In this document: in pieces, positions 1-8,359 of the stretch
Position numbering within the stretch: position 1 is the stretch's first letter
Layout: every line of letters begins with the position of its first letter
Source of the DNA: JBCCJA01 sp039045975
GTDB lineage: Bacteria > Planctomycetota > Planctomycetia > Planctomycetales > Planctomycetaceae
NCBI GenBank assembly: GCA_039045975.1
Contig: JBCCJA010000010.1
Span: forward strand, 13,194-77,193
Length of the DNA: 64,000 nucleotides
Direction: 5' to 3'
The notes under the pieces: model-generated
Told to the model about the DNA's origin: nothing
The model's input: only the letters and a program-made list of their open reading frames with translations
Databases searched by the model: none
Made by a program: the position numbers and the translations under genes

Positions 1-204
1 CCGACGTCCTACTTCGTTCTGCAGGCGTGCGGGATGTTGGCGGAGCGGTCGCGGGCGGGCCGCGGTCTCGGTCTTGGCCGCGGCGTTGTGGGTTGGCTGT
101 TCGCGATGACGCTGCTCGGGCTGCCGCTGGGCCTGCTGTTTCACCGGCCCTTCGTGCTGGAAGTCATCGTGCCGTTTCTCGACGCGATCGGGGCGAGGGG
201 ATGA
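1..204 (+). CDS. C-terminal fragment, probable MBOAT/wax-synthase-like membrane acyltransferase
   Basis: The reading frame is open from the first base and stops at 202-204, giving the last 67 residues of a protein whose start lies outside the window. The fragment begins PTSYFVLQACGMLAERS, continues with a basic stretch and then a hydrophobic segment (roughly residues 31-47), and ends with FVLEVIVPFLDAIGARG. This pattern resembles the C-terminus of the wax synthase / long-chain acyltransferase branch of MBOAT proteins, which esterify fatty acyl-CoA in the membrane. The assignment is from recalled family pattern only; the catalytic His region is not in the window. The stop overlaps the ATG of the next gene (ATGA), so the two are probably co-translated. 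Confidence 0.45.
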   Translation, partial: PTSYFVLQACGMLAERSRAGRGLGLGRGVVGWLFAMTLLGLPLGLLFHRPFVLEVIVPFLDAIGARG

Positions 205-614
205 CCGACGAGACGTTCGCGATGTGGCTGTTTTTGGGCGGGTGTGCCCACTTCTCGATCCTGATCGCGTCGGCGCTCGTGCCGTTCCGGCTCGATTGGA
301 AGCGGGAGCTGGGCTGCCTGAAGCCGCTGCACCGCCAGATGTATTGGACGTACGGCGGCTACACGGTGATGGCGATCGTCGCGTTCGGCGTCTTGAGCGT
401 GACGAACGCGGGCGAGCTGGCGGCCGGATCGCTTTTGAGCCGCATGCTGTGCGGCTACGTCGCGATCTTCTGGGGCGTCCGGTTGGGGCTGCAGCCGGTC
501 TTCGACGTGAAAGAGCACCTGACGGCGTGGTGGCTGAGGGCCGGATACCACACGCTGACGGCGGTCTTCGTCGGGCTGACGGTGCTGTACGGCTACGCCG
601 CGGTGCGGGCGTAG
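201..614 (+). CDS. Small four-helix membrane protein, unknown function
   Basis: This 137-residue protein begins MTDETFAMWLFLGGCAHF and is almost wholly hydrophobic. About four membrane helices are visible, near residues 8-26, 50-68, 78-95 and 112-134, with no long soluble domain. Its ATG at 201 overlaps the stop of the acyltransferase-like gene by ATGA, and the in-frame codons upstream belong to that other gene, so this start is well supported. The tight coupling suggests a shared membrane role with the upstream protein, perhaps in lipid or wax-ester metabolism, but no motif proves it. I do not recognise a named family. Confidence 0.7.
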   Translation: MTDETFAMWLFLGGCAHFSILIASALVPFRLDWKRELGCLKPLHRQMYWTYGGYTVMAIVAFGVLSVTNAGELAAGSLLSRMLCGYVAIFWGVRLGLQPVFDVKEHLTAWWLRAGYHTLTAVFVGLTVLYGYAAVRA

Positions 615-622
615 TGTCAATT

Positions 623-676
623 ATTTAGCCGCGACCGGCAGAGAGCGTGTCGCGTCCCTGCCGGTCGCGGCTAAAT
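623..676. repeat. Perfect 19-bp inverted repeat between convergent genes
   Basis: Arms at 623-641 and 658-676 are perfect reverse complements (ATTTAGCCGCGACCGGCAG and its complement) with a 16-nt loop. It lies 8 nt after the stop of the + strand membrane protein and 6 nt before the stop of the - strand DUF1207 gene, so it can act as a hairpin terminator in both directions. No T-tract follows, and the arms also resemble dispersed planctomycete intergenic palindromes. Confidence 0.7.
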
Positions 677-682
677 GATCGA

Positions 683-1789
683 TCAGAAGTCGTAATAGAG
701 CCCGAAGCCGATCAGTTCTTCGTTCTGTGTGAAGAAGCTGAACTGCTCGCTGTTGCCGGTGTAGTAGCGGAACGCGAGACGGATCAGGTTGTCGGTCTCG
801 ACGGCCTGCCACTGCCAGCCGGCGATGATGTTCAGGCTGCCGTCGAAGTCGAACTCCTCCCGCCACTGGCCGTTGACGGCGAGGATCGGGGCGCCACGCC
901 AGCCGGGCCGCAGGCCGGGCGTGTACTCGAAGCCGGCCTGGAACCACCACGGCTCGGCGAAGTCGGTGTTCACGCCGTAATCGATCTCGGCGTAGACGTT
1001 CAGGTCGCAGGCGACGTCGTGGCGGATCGCGAAGACCAGCGAGTCCCGCAGGAAGTTGATCCGGTTGAAGCCGGGCGTGCGGATCAGGAACTCGTCGCCG
1101 GCGTGGCTGCTGATGTGGTCGTAGCCGAACTGGATCGCGGTCGCGCCGCGGCGGTACGAAATCGGCACGCGGACCTTGAAGTCGACCGCGTCGACGTCGA
1201 GCTCGTTATCGGCGTTCTGTCGCAGGTGGGCGGCGGCGTTGACGCCGAACGACCAGCCCTCGGCGTTCGGGCCGGTCGTGCCGTAGCGGACCAGGTCGAA
1301 CGATCCGCCGAGCACCGACTGAAAATAGCTCTCGTCGGCTTTGCCGTCGTAAACGATCTCGGCGGCGAGTCGCGGGCTGCGGATGCCGGCGACGAACGGC
1401 TTGAACAGCACCTCTTCCGGCAGGAACACCCAGCGGTCGCAGCAGCCGAAGGTGTCGTTCGACGCGTACCCGATCGGGGCCTGGAAGACCTTCGCGGCCG
1501 ACGCCGGTTCGATCGTGCCGGACAGATCGGGGAGCGTGCCCGGCACGGCCGCGTGCGTCGTCACCGTGTGGGCCGTCGGGACGACCGGCGTCGCCGGTTC
1601 GATGAAGAACGGCGATTCGAGCTGAGGGGCCGGCGTGGACCACTCGGAGCTGTCGGCCGTGACGATCCCGGCCGGCAGGTCGGCGGCGGCGGGACGGGCC
1701 ATGCCGAAGGCCACCAAGACCGCCGCGAGCATGACGGCTCGGACTGCGGCGGTATCGGCGGAGATCGGCCGGAGCGACGCGGGGGGCAT
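683..1789 (-). CDS. DUF1207 family outer-membrane barrel-like protein
   Basis: I take the ATG at 1789, which gives 368 residues starting MPPASLRPISADTAAVRAVM followed by a signal-peptide core (MLAAVLVAFG) and AxA-type sites. A longer frame upstream adds a proline/arginine-rich tail unlikely to be translated. The mature part carries the DUF1207 pattern: GCCDRWVFLPEEVLFKPFVA near residue 115, then alternating polar/aromatic strands such as SVLGGSFDLVRYG and LIRLAFRYYTGNSEQFSF. The C-terminal residues FGLYYDF end in an aromatic, typical of outer-membrane beta barrels. DUF1207 proteins occur in planctomycetes and a few other phyla and have no established function. It is transcribed away from fluC and converges on the membrane protein at 201-614. 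Confidence 0.75.
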   Translation of the reverse strand: MPPASLRPISADTAAVRAVMLAAVLVAFGMARPAAADLPAGIVTADSSEWSTPAPQLESPFFIEPATPVVPTAHTVTTHAAVPGTLPDLSGTIEPASAAKVFQAPIGYASNDTFGCCDRWVFLPEEVLFKPFVAGIRSPRLAAEIVYDGKADESYFQSVLGGSFDLVRYGTTGPNAEGWSFGVNAAAHLRQNADNELDVDAVDFKVRVPISYRRGATAIQFGYDHISSHAGDEFLIRTPGFNRINFLRDSLVFAIRHDVACDLNVYAEIDYGVNTDFAEPWWFQAGFEYTPGLRPGWRGAPILAVNGQWREEFDFDGSLNIIAGWQWQAVETDNLIRLAFRYYTGNSEQFSFFTQNEELIGFGLYYDF

Positions 1790-2009
1790 GGCGGGACGGT
1801 TCTCGGTGGGGTCGCGTCGTACCGGCGGCGGTGCGGTGTGGGACCGTCCGGACGCTAGCACGGGGTTCGGAGCCGTGCCTACCCGAGCTACGCGGCCCGG
1901 GCCGACACGACATAAAGGCCGCGTGCTGATGTTTCGGCTCGACAGGAACGCGGCTGAGACTGAAACTCCCGGAAGCCCTCCGATCCCCCCAGTGTGAAAG
2001 ACCGGCCCG

Positions 2010-2381
2010 ATGGCGTCGCCCGCGGTGTGGATCGGCGTCGCGTGCGGCGGGGCGGTCGGGGCGACGGTCCGGTGGCTGGTCGCGACGGCGGTCGACGGGC
2101 GGAGCGGGACGTCGTTCCCGATCGGGACGCTGTGCGTGAACGCGGTCGGCTGTTTGGCGATCGGCTATCTGAGCGTCGCGGCGGCCGATTGGCCCGAGCC
2201 CCGCCGGGCGGCGGTTTTGACCGGGATGCTCGGCGCGCTGACGACTTTCTCGACGTTCGGACTCGAGGCGCACCTGTTACACGCAGAGCACGGCCGGACC
2301 GATTGGGCGATGCTGCACGTCGCGGCACACGTCGGCTGCGGGCTGCTGCTCGTCTGGGCCGGGCGGGCGTTGGCCGGCTGA
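2010..2381 (+). CDS. crcB: Fluoride efflux channel FluC/CrcB
   Basis: This 123-residue, four-helix membrane protein carries the diagnostic FluC motifs: GGAVGATVRW near the N-terminus, the FPIGTLCVNAVGC segment with the conserved GTLxVN asparagine, and GMLGALTTFSTF with the phenylalanine-box region of the fluoride pore. FluC works as an antiparallel dimer exporting fluoride passively across the cytoplasmic membrane. The length matches the family (about 120-130 residues). It is divergent from the DUF1207 gene, with a 220-nt spacer. I looked for a fluoride riboswitch upstream and could not recognise one. Confidence 0.9.
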   Translation: MASPAVWIGVACGGAVGATVRWLVATAVDGRSGTSFPIGTLCVNAVGCLAIGYLSVAAADWPEPRRAAVLTGMLGALTTFSTFGLEAHLLHAEHGRTDWAMLHVAAHVGCGLLLVWAGRALAG

Positions 2382-2526
2382 TGCCGACGGGGTGAAGCTG
2401 ACTCGGCGGACGTCGGCCGGGCGGACATCGCGTGTTTCGCGGTTCTCGGGCCGTGCGGCAGGCTATGCCGCGGGCCGGAGGACGTTAAACTGCGGGACTT
2501 TCCGCACCGCGACCGTTTCCGCAGCC

Positions 2527-4116
2527 ATGACCGCGACCGCCGAGCCCGCGCTCGACCTCTCCCCCGTCGTCGACGGCGAAGACCGCATTTTAGTGTTCGA
2601 CTTCGGATCGCAGACGGCCCAGTTGATCGCGCGGCGGGTCCGCGAACAGGGCGTGCTCTGCCAGATCGTGCGGCCCGACCTGCCCGTCGACCGCGTGCGT
2701 GAACTTTCGCCGAAGGGTCTGATCCTCTCCGGCGGACCGGCCAGCGTGTACGCCGACGGCGCGCCCCAGCCCGACGCCGCAATTTTCGATCTCGGCGTGC
2801 CGGTTCTCGGCATCTGTTACGGCATGCAGGTGCTCTGCCGTGCGATGGGCTGCGACGTGAAGCCGGGGGCGTCCCGCGAGTTCGGGCGGACCGAGATCAC
2901 CGTCGGGGACGACTCGGCCGTGCTGTTCGCCGGCACGCCGACGCGACAAACCGTGTGGATGAGTCACGGCGATCAGGTCGAGGGCCTCGACGAACGGTTC
3001 ATCCCGGTCGCGATGAGCGACACCTGCCCGGCGGCCGCGGTCCGCCACAAGACCGAGCCGGTCTTCGGCCTGCAGTTCCACCCCGAGGTGACGCACACCG
3101 CGCACGGCGGCGACCTGCTGAAGAACTTCGTGATCGGCGTCTGCGGCTGCGGCGGGACGTGGCGGATGGCGTCGCTGATCGACCGCGAGGTCGACCTGAT
3201 CCGCCGGCGTGTCGGCGACGACCGGGTCATCTGCGGGCTGTCGGGCGGCGTCGACTCGTCGGTGACGGCGGCGTTGTTGTCGAAGGCGATCGGCGACCGG
3301 CTGAGCTGCATTTACGTCGACAACGGCCTGATGCGGACGGGCGAGACCGAGAAGGTCCGCCAGCGGTTCGGGAACCACTTCAAGACCGACCTGCACGTCG
3401 TCGACGCGTCGGAGCGGTTCCTCGACGCGTTGGCCGGTGTGTCCGACCCGCAACGGAAACGCAAGATCATCGGCCGCGAGTTCATCGAGGTCTTCAAGGC
3501 CGAGGCGGCCTCGATCGAGGGGGCGAAGTTCCTCGCCCAGGGGACGCTGTACCCCGACGTGATCGAGTCGGGCGCGAACCCCGACGGCCCGGCCGCGACG
3601 ATCAAATCGCACCACAACGTCGGCGGGCTGCCCGAGGAACTCGGCTTCGAACTGATCGAGCCGTTGCGGGAGCTGTTCAAGGACGAAGTCCGCGCGATGG
3701 GCGGCGAGCTGGGCCTGCCCGACGAGCTGATCTGGCGGCACCCGTTCCCGGGGCCGGGGCTCGCCGTCCGCTGTCTCGGCGCGGTCGACGCGGAGAAGCT
3801 GCGGGTACTTCGCGAGGCCGACGCGATCGTCGTCGAGGAGTTGCACGCGACCGGGCTGTATCGGGACGTCCGGCAGGCGTTCGCGGTGCTCCTGCCGGTC
3901 CAGTCGGTCGGCGTGATGGGCGACGGGCGGACTTACGAGGGCACGGTCGCGGTCCGGGCGGTGAAGACCGACGACTTCATGACCGCCGACTGGTACCCGC
4001 TGCCGCACGACGTGCTCGGGCGGATCTCGACGCGGATCATCAACTCGGTCCGCGGGGTCAACCGGGTCGTCTACGACGTCAGCAGCAAGCCGCCCGCGAC
4101 GATCGAGTGGGAGTGA
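2527..4116 (+). CDS. guaA: GMP synthase (glutamine-hydrolysing)
   Basis: GuaA converts XMP to GMP using ATP and glutamine in the cytoplasm. From the ATG at 2527 the protein is 529 residues, close to the usual ~525; the open frame extends 135 nt upstream, but that part has no family similarity. The N-terminal class I glutamine amidotransferase domain shows nucleophile Cys97 in GICYGMQ and the His185/Glu187 pair in FHPEV. The ATP-pyrophosphatase P-loop SGGVDSS starts near residue 239. The C-terminal dimerisation domain ends in the classical VSSKPPATIEWE. All catalytic residues appear intact. It stands alone, without guaB, 145 nt downstream of crcB; the gap shows no clear terminator. Confidence 0.97.
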   Translation: MTATAEPALDLSPVVDGEDRILVFDFGSQTAQLIARRVREQGVLCQIVRPDLPVDRVRELSPKGLILSGGPASVYADGAPQPDAAIFDLGVPVLGICYGMQVLCRAMGCDVKPGASREFGRTEITVGDDSAVLFAGTPTRQTVWMSHGDQVEGLDERFIPVAMSDTCPAAAVRHKTEPVFGLQFHPEVTHTAHGGDLLKNFVIGVCGCGGTWRMASLIDREVDLIRRRVGDDRVICGLSGGVDSSVTAALLSKAIGDRLSCIYVDNGLMRTGETEKVRQRFGNHFKTDLHVVDASERFLDALAGVSDPQRKRKIIGREFIEVFKAEAASIEGAKFLAQGTLYPDVIESGANPDGPAATIKSHHNVGGLPEELGFELIEPLRELFKDEVRAMGGELGLPDELIWRHPFPGPGLAVRCLGAVDAEKLRVLREADAIVVEELHATGLYRDVRQAFAVLLPVQSVGVMGDGRTYEGTVAVRAVKTDDFMTADWYPLPHDVLGRISTRIINSVRGVNRVVYDVSSKPPATIEWE

Positions 4117-4181
4117 CCGCGACGCCGGTTTCGCCTTGTGTTTCGCGGGGCATAGGCCCTGTTCGCCCGTATGAGCGGTCC

Positions 4182-4210
4182 TTGACACCTTCGTCGGGCG
4201 GTCCCATCAT
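4182..4210 (+). promoter_or_regulatory. Sigma70-like promoter for the STAS/anti-sigma pair
   Basis: A perfect -35 hexamer TTGACA (4182-4187) is followed after exactly 17 nt by CATCAT (4205-4210, four of six matches to TATAAT). It lies in the 169-nt gap between guaA and the STAS gene, about 75 nt before its ATG. This is the best-formed promoter I saw in the window, but it is a sequence match only. Confidence 0.5.
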
Positions 4211-4285
4211 CGCCCCTCCGGTCGCGGCAGTTCCTGCCCCGGTTTCGTTCCGACCGGCCCCGTCGCCCGCTCCGAGGCCCGCGTC

Positions 4286-4645
4286 ATGTCCGCCGCCAGT
4301 CACCGTCGGATCGAAGTCGAAGAGTTCGGCGACGTCTCGGTCGCCCGCTTCGCCGACAAAAAGATTCTCGACGAGACCCGCATCCAGCACATCGGCAATC
4401 AGCTGTTCGGGCTGGTCGACGAGGACGGACGCAAGAAGATCGTGCTCGACTTCGCGAACGTCGAGTACCTTTCCAGCGCCGCACTCGGGAAGCTGATCAC
4501 GCTCGACAAGAAAGTGAAGGCGGCCGGCGGGCAGCTGCGGATGTGCAACATCCGCCAGGAGATCAAAGAGGTCTTCGTCATCACCCGGCTCGACCAGCTG
4601 TTCAAGATGTTCGACGACCAGGAATCGGCCCTGGAGAAGTTCTGA
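4286..4645 (+). CDS. STAS-domain anti-sigma factor antagonist (RsbV/SpoIIAA type)
   Basis: This 119-residue protein is a single STAS domain: IEVEEFGDVSVARF forms the first strands and IVLDFANVEYLSSAALGKLI is the antagonist signature. By alignment with DSSG/DSTG of SpoIIAA and RsbV, Ser64 (in YLSSAALG) occupies the position phosphorylated by the cognate kinase. In the known system the unphosphorylated antagonist binds the anti-sigma kinase and frees the sigma factor. The next gene, 57 nt downstream, encodes just such a HATPase kinase, which supports a cognate pair. The alanines after Ser64 replace the usual Ser/Thr-Gly. No sigma factor gene is adjacent. Confidence 0.88.
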   Translation: MSAASHRRIEVEEFGDVSVARFADKKILDETRIQHIGNQLFGLVDEDGRKKIVLDFANVEYLSSAALGKLITLDKKVKAAGGQLRMCNIRQEIKEVFVITRLDQLFKMFDDQESALEKF

Positions 4646-4702
4646 GTCGGCCCGCCGCGTCCGCACCGCCCAGACCGCCCGTCCCGTCTCCGGATCGCCG
4701 CG

Positions 4703-5125
4703 ATGGCCTCTGCCGAAACGCTCGAATGGGCGATCCCCAGCGACACCGGTGAGGCCCAACGCGTCCAGGAAGAGATCGTCGCGAAGATCGAGGCATACGG
4801 CTTCAGCGCCCGCGACGTCTTCGGGCTGAGGTTGGCAATGGAAGAGGCGCTCATGAACGCCATCCGTCACGGCAACGGCGGCGACAGGTCGAAGCAGGTC
4901 CGCGTCTGGTACGAGTACGTCGACGGCTGCGCCTCGGTTCGTGTCGAGGACGAGGGCCCCGGGTTCGACCCGGGCGACGTGCCCGACCCGACGCTCGACG
5001 AGAACCTCGAACGGCCTGGCGGTCGGGGCATCATGCTGATGCGGAATTTCCTGGACGAGATCCGCTACGAGGGCCGCGGCAACGTCGTCTTCATGAAGAA
5101 GTGCCGCACCGCGGAAGCCGACTGA
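4703..5125 (+). CDS. Anti-sigma regulatory factor, HATPase Ser/Thr kinase (RsbW/SpoIIAB type)
   Basis: This 140-residue protein is a stand-alone HATPase_c_2 domain. The N-box is EEALMNAIRHGN (residues about 49-60), the G1 box is DEGPGFDP (about 78-85) and the glycine-rich lid is RPGGRGIMLMRNF (about 103-115). Such proteins bind ATP, phosphorylate a STAS antagonist on Ser/Thr and sequester a sigma factor or another output protein. It follows the STAS gene by 57 nt on the same strand, so the two are a probable two-gene operon. No sigma factor follows; the next element is tRNA-Asn. The real partner could be another output module rather than a sigma factor. Confidence 0.88.
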   Translation: MASAETLEWAIPSDTGEAQRVQEEIVAKIEAYGFSARDVFGLRLAMEEALMNAIRHGNGGDRSKQVRVWYEYVDGCASVRVEDEGPGFDPGDVPDPTLDENLERPGGRGIMLMRNFLDEIRYEGRGNVVFMKKCRTAEAD

Positions 5126-5228
5126 GTTTCCGCGAACCGCCGCCCGGTCCTCGGGTCGTTAGAGTTGATTCCGACACGCGTGCCGCCCCATGATCTCCGC
5201 CCGCGACCGGCCGACGGCCGGTCGCCGA

Positions 5229-5301
5229 TCCCCGATAGCTCAATCGGTAGAGCGACGGACTGTTAATCCGCAGGTTGTAGGTTCGAGTCCTACTCGGGGA
5301 G
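5229..5301 (+). tRNA. tRNA-Asn(GTT)
   Basis: A complete 73-nt cloverleaf is visible. The acceptor TCCCCGA (5229-5235) pairs with TCGGGGA (5294-5300), with discriminator G at 5301. The D-arm contains AGCTCAATCGGTAGAGC, the anticodon GTT is at 5262-5264, and the T-loop is GTTCGAGTC. CCA is not encoded. The 3' end lies 20 nt from the stop of the convergent FHA gene. Confidence 0.97.
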
Positions 5302-5320
5302 CTTGCCGCGGCGGGCGGGC

Positions 5321-8137
5321 TCAAGCTTCGCGGTTTTCGGCGGTTTCTCCGTCGTCGCCGTCGTCGTTCTCCGACCGGTCGTCCAGCAGCGTGACGGCCT
5401 CGTTCAGGCCGCGGACCGAGTCGATGAGGTCGTACGCGGCGAAGCCGGCCGCCGCGAACGCCGCCAGGCCGTAGATCACGAAGGTCCGGTCCGACCACAG
5501 CGGCGTGGTCACCAACGCCAGGCCGATCCCACCGCCGGCGACCGTCATCACGCCCTTAATGACGACCGCGGCCCGCTGCTTAGTGACGCTGTGGCGGGCG
5601 ATCGCGGTGCGGGCCGACAGGTTGGCCATCTCGCGGAACGAGTCGGTCTCGGCGCGGAGCGCCTCGTGGTCGATCGGCTTCCGCTCGCGGCGTTGCGGCG
5701 GTTCGTCCGGGACGGCTTCGGCCGCTTCTTCCGCGACGCCGTCGGCGGCCACGGGGGCCGCGGCTGCCGGGGCGGGAGCGGGTTTCGGGGCCGGCGTTTC
5801 GACCGCCGGGTCGTCCGGGTTCCGCATCCGTGCGAGCAGTTTCTCCATGTAGTCGCTGACGGAGTCGCTCGATTCTTCTTCGGCAGCGGGCTCGGACGCG
5901 TCCTGCGGGACGTCGGCCTCGTATTCGTTGAGAGGGGGGGCCTCGGCGAGTGGCTTGTCGGTCGTGGGGACGTGCCCGAAGGCGGTGGCGGCCTCGTCGA
6001 TCGCGACGTCGTCTTCGATCAACGATTCGACGGGCTGTTCCTCGTCATGAGCGAATCCGTCTGCGAACGACGCAGCCGCGGGTTCGTCTTCGAGGTCGGT
6101 CGCCGTTTCCTCTGCCGAGGCGGTCTCTTCGGACGACGTGTCGACTTCGAGGGCCGGCGGGTCGGCGGTTTCGTTCGCCGGCATGTCGAACATCGCGGCG
6201 AGTTGATCCCGCAGTGAGCTGCGTACGGCGGACTCGTCGTCGACTGCCTCGCCTTCGGCGACGTCGTGGCTGTCGGCGTCGTCGGTTCTCTCCTCGCCCG
6301 ATGCCGCGTCCAGGCTAAGTTCGGCCTCGCCGTCGCTCGTATGGTCCGAGGCGTCGTCGACCGACTCGCCCGGCGCGCTCACCGCGTCTTCGTCCGGGCC
6401 GGTGAGGTCTTCCGCATCATCGGCCTGTTCGAGACCCGCCGTTTCCGCCACCTCGACCTCGTCGAAGTCGGGCCCGATCGATTCCTCGGTGATGTGTCCG
6501 ACCGGGTCGTCGTCCTCGGCTTCTTCATCTAGTCCGATCGCGTCGGAAGCCGTCGTCTCCGGTTCAGAAATCGGTAGCGGCGCGGGCCCGTCGACCGGAT
6601 CGATGCCGTAGACCGGATCGGCTTCCACGTCGTCAACCGCGAACTCTCTATGGCCCCCTTCGTCGGCCGGGTCGTTCGCGGTCGGATGCTCTTCGACGCC
6701 GGGCACCGGCTCGGACGTGGTCGAAGTCGCGAGGCCCTGTTCGCGTCGGTCGAGCTCGGCCTCGCGGGCCGCGAGCGCTTCGTCTTTGCGGAGGCAGGCG
6801 GCCTCGCGGTCGCCGACGGCACGCTCCCGGGCTACGATCTCGGCCAGCCGGGCTTCGATCCGCGTCTCGCGTTCGGCGAGTGCGTCGAAGACGTCCGCCC
6901 GGTCGTCCTGTCCGGCCGATGTCTCGGCCTCAGCCGGGCGGCTCAATTCCCGCTCAAGGTTGGTCCGCTCGGCGTGTAACTCTTCACGTTGCCGTTCGAG
7001 TTCGTTTTGTTCTTCGGCAAGACTCTCGCGGCCGGCGGCCAATTCGGCCCGCTCGTCGGCGAGCCGCTGTTTTTCCTCCGCCAGCTCGTCCCGGAGCGAC
7101 GCGAGTTCCGCGGGATCGCCCTCCGTCCCGGGTGCGGCCGCCGAAAGTGGGCCGGCCGTGGGCATCGGGCCGACGCCAAGGTGCCGCAGTTCGGCATCAA
7201 GACGTGCATGACGCCGTTCGGCGTCGGCGCGGTCGGCGTCGCGACGCTCCCGCGCTTCTTGTCGGACCTCTTCGCGGTCACGCCGGACGGCTTCGAGTTC
7301 CTCACGCGCCTGTCTTTCGACGCGGTCGAGGGCTTCTTCGCGACGGGTCAGTTCGGCCGCACGCGACGCGACGTCGGCGTCGCGACGCTCGACCTCGCCG
7401 CGGAGTTTGAGCAACTCGGCGTTCAGGTCGACCGCGTGTTTGGTCCGCCTCGCCAGGTCTCCGCGATCGGACCCGGCTACATTCGCGTCGCCCGACGCGA
7501 TCCGGTCGAGTTTCGCGAGGAGCTCTCGCTCACGGACCCCGGCTTCTTCGGTCGCACGGGACCGGGCCGCCTCCAACGTTTCGCGTTCCTGCCGCAGCCC
7601 TTCGCGGGCCGTTTCTATCTCCGCAGCCCGTTTTTCGAGCCGCTTACGGGTGCGGCGGAGCTTGTCTTCGCGGACGGCGAGCTGTTCCCGTCGGGCCGCG
7701 AGCGCTTCCAAAGCCGAAATGTCAGGGGCAAACGCCGGCGGGGCCGCGGTGCGGTACCGGCGTCCGCCGGCCGCCTGACGCGAGTCGTCCGTATCTGAAC
7801 CTGCTTCGGCCCGGGCGATCCCGTCGACCGGGCCGACCGAGATGCGGTCGCCGTCGGCGATCACGGTCTCGCCCTCGACCGGGACGTCGTTGATCCAGAC
7901 TTTCGGGGCGAGCGGCTTCAGTATCGCGCGGGTCGGGCCGACGGCGAACAGGCAATGGCTGTCGGCGACGCCGCGGACCTCGAAGCGGACGTCGGCCCCG
8001 GGGCCGCTGCCGAGCATGCACCGCCCGGCCTCGACGCGAACCGACGGGAGGCCGGAGGCGGCGTCGGCCGGCGCGAGCCGCCACGCGGACGTGGCGGCCG
8101 CGGGGGCGGTGTCGAGGACGGGGGCTTCGGGCTCCAC
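5321..8137 (-). CDS. FHA-domain protein with long coiled coil, acidic linker and C-terminal membrane hairpin
   Basis: This 938-residue protein starts at a GTG. Residues about 20-110 resemble an FHA phosphothreonine-binding domain: a graded LGSGPGADVRFE stretch, a DSHC segment in place of SxxH, and a WINDVPVEGETVIADGDRI end typical of planctomycete FHA proteins. Residues about 140-500 are a dense heptad-rich coiled coil of Arg, Glu, Ala and Leu. Residues about 500-790 are acidic and low in complexity, probably disordered. Near the C-terminus two hydrophobic segments (GVMTVAGGGIGLALVTTPLW and FVIYGLAAFAAAGFAAYDLI) can form a membrane hairpin. The layout suggests a membrane-anchored scaffold that reads Ser/Thr phosphorylation. 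It is divergent from the zinc-ribbon gene at 8360. Function unknown. Confidence 0.7.
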   Translation of the reverse strand: MEPEAPVLDTAPAAATSAWRLAPADAASGLPSVRVEAGRCMLGSGPGADVRFEVRGVADSHCLFAVGPTRAILKPLAPKVWINDVPVEGETVIADGDRISVGPVDGIARAEAGSDTDDSRQAAGGRRYRTAAPPAFAPDISALEALAARREQLAVREDKLRRTRKRLEKRAAEIETAREGLRQERETLEAARSRATEEAGVRERELLAKLDRIASGDANVAGSDRGDLARRTKHAVDLNAELLKLRGEVERRDADVASRAAELTRREEALDRVERQAREELEAVRRDREEVRQEARERRDADRADAERRHARLDAELRHLGVGPMPTAGPLSAAAPGTEGDPAELASLRDELAEEKQRLADERAELAAGRESLAEEQNELERQREELHAERTNLERELSRPAEAETSAGQDDRADVFDALAERETRIEARLAEIVARERAVGDREAACLRKDEALAAREAELDRREQGLATSTTSEPVPGVEEHPTANDPADEGGHREFAVDDVEADPVYGIDPVDGPAPLPISEPETTASDAIGLDEEAEDDDPVGHITEESIGPDFDEVEVAETAGLEQADDAEDLTGPDEDAVSAPGESVDDASDHTSDGEAELSLDAASGEERTDDADSHDVAEGEAVDDESAVRSSLRDQLAAMFDMPANETADPPALEVDTSSEETASAEETATDLEDEPAAASFADGFAHDEEQPVESLIEDDVAIDEAATAFGHVPTTDKPLAEAPPLNEYEADVPQDASEPAAEEESSDSVSDYMEKLLARMRNPDDPAVETPAPKPAPAPAAAAPVAADGVAEEAAEAVPDEPPQRRERKPIDHEALRAETDSFREMANLSARTAIARHSVTKQRAAVVIKGVMTVAGGGIGLALVTTPLWSDRTFVIYGLAAFAAAGFAAYDLIDSVRGLNEAVTLLDDRSENDDGDDGETAENREA

Positions 8138-8359
8138 GTCGGCGGCTCGTTACGGATCGCGGTCGTCGGCGGGCGACCCGCCTAAGCGTCATCATCGGCC
8201 GATACGGGACGATCAGTCCCGTCAGACCAGGCCGAGGTAACGGCGAGAGCCTCGGCCGCGGGCCGACTTTGACGGATATGCCGACCGCCCGAATACTTCT
8301 CAAGGGCTCCGGGCGTCCGGCTTCGCCCCGTCGTCCCCTGCCAGGCGAGGCCTCGACCG

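Noticed and set aside
647..1858. Long open frame antisense to the DUF1207 gene
   Set aside because: It is a shadow of the DUF1207 frame, with arginine-rich low-complexity translation and no motif.
1862..2009. Fluoride riboswitch ahead of crcB
   Set aside because: I could not trace the conserved fluoride aptamer pattern in the spacer; a covariance search would be needed to decide.
2590..4188. Long open frame antisense to guaA
   Set aside because: High G+C makes long antisense frames common; the guaA motifs are intact on the other strand, and the antisense protein has no recognisable family.
5190..5474. Small + strand open frame around tRNA-Asn
   Set aside because: It reads through the tRNA gene and antisense to the FHA protein, so it is not a gene.
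5321..8137. Classical kinase partner for the FHA proteins
   Set aside because: No Ser/Thr kinase domain (HRDxKxxN, DFG) occurs anywhere in the window, so the phosphorylation source must be elsewhere.
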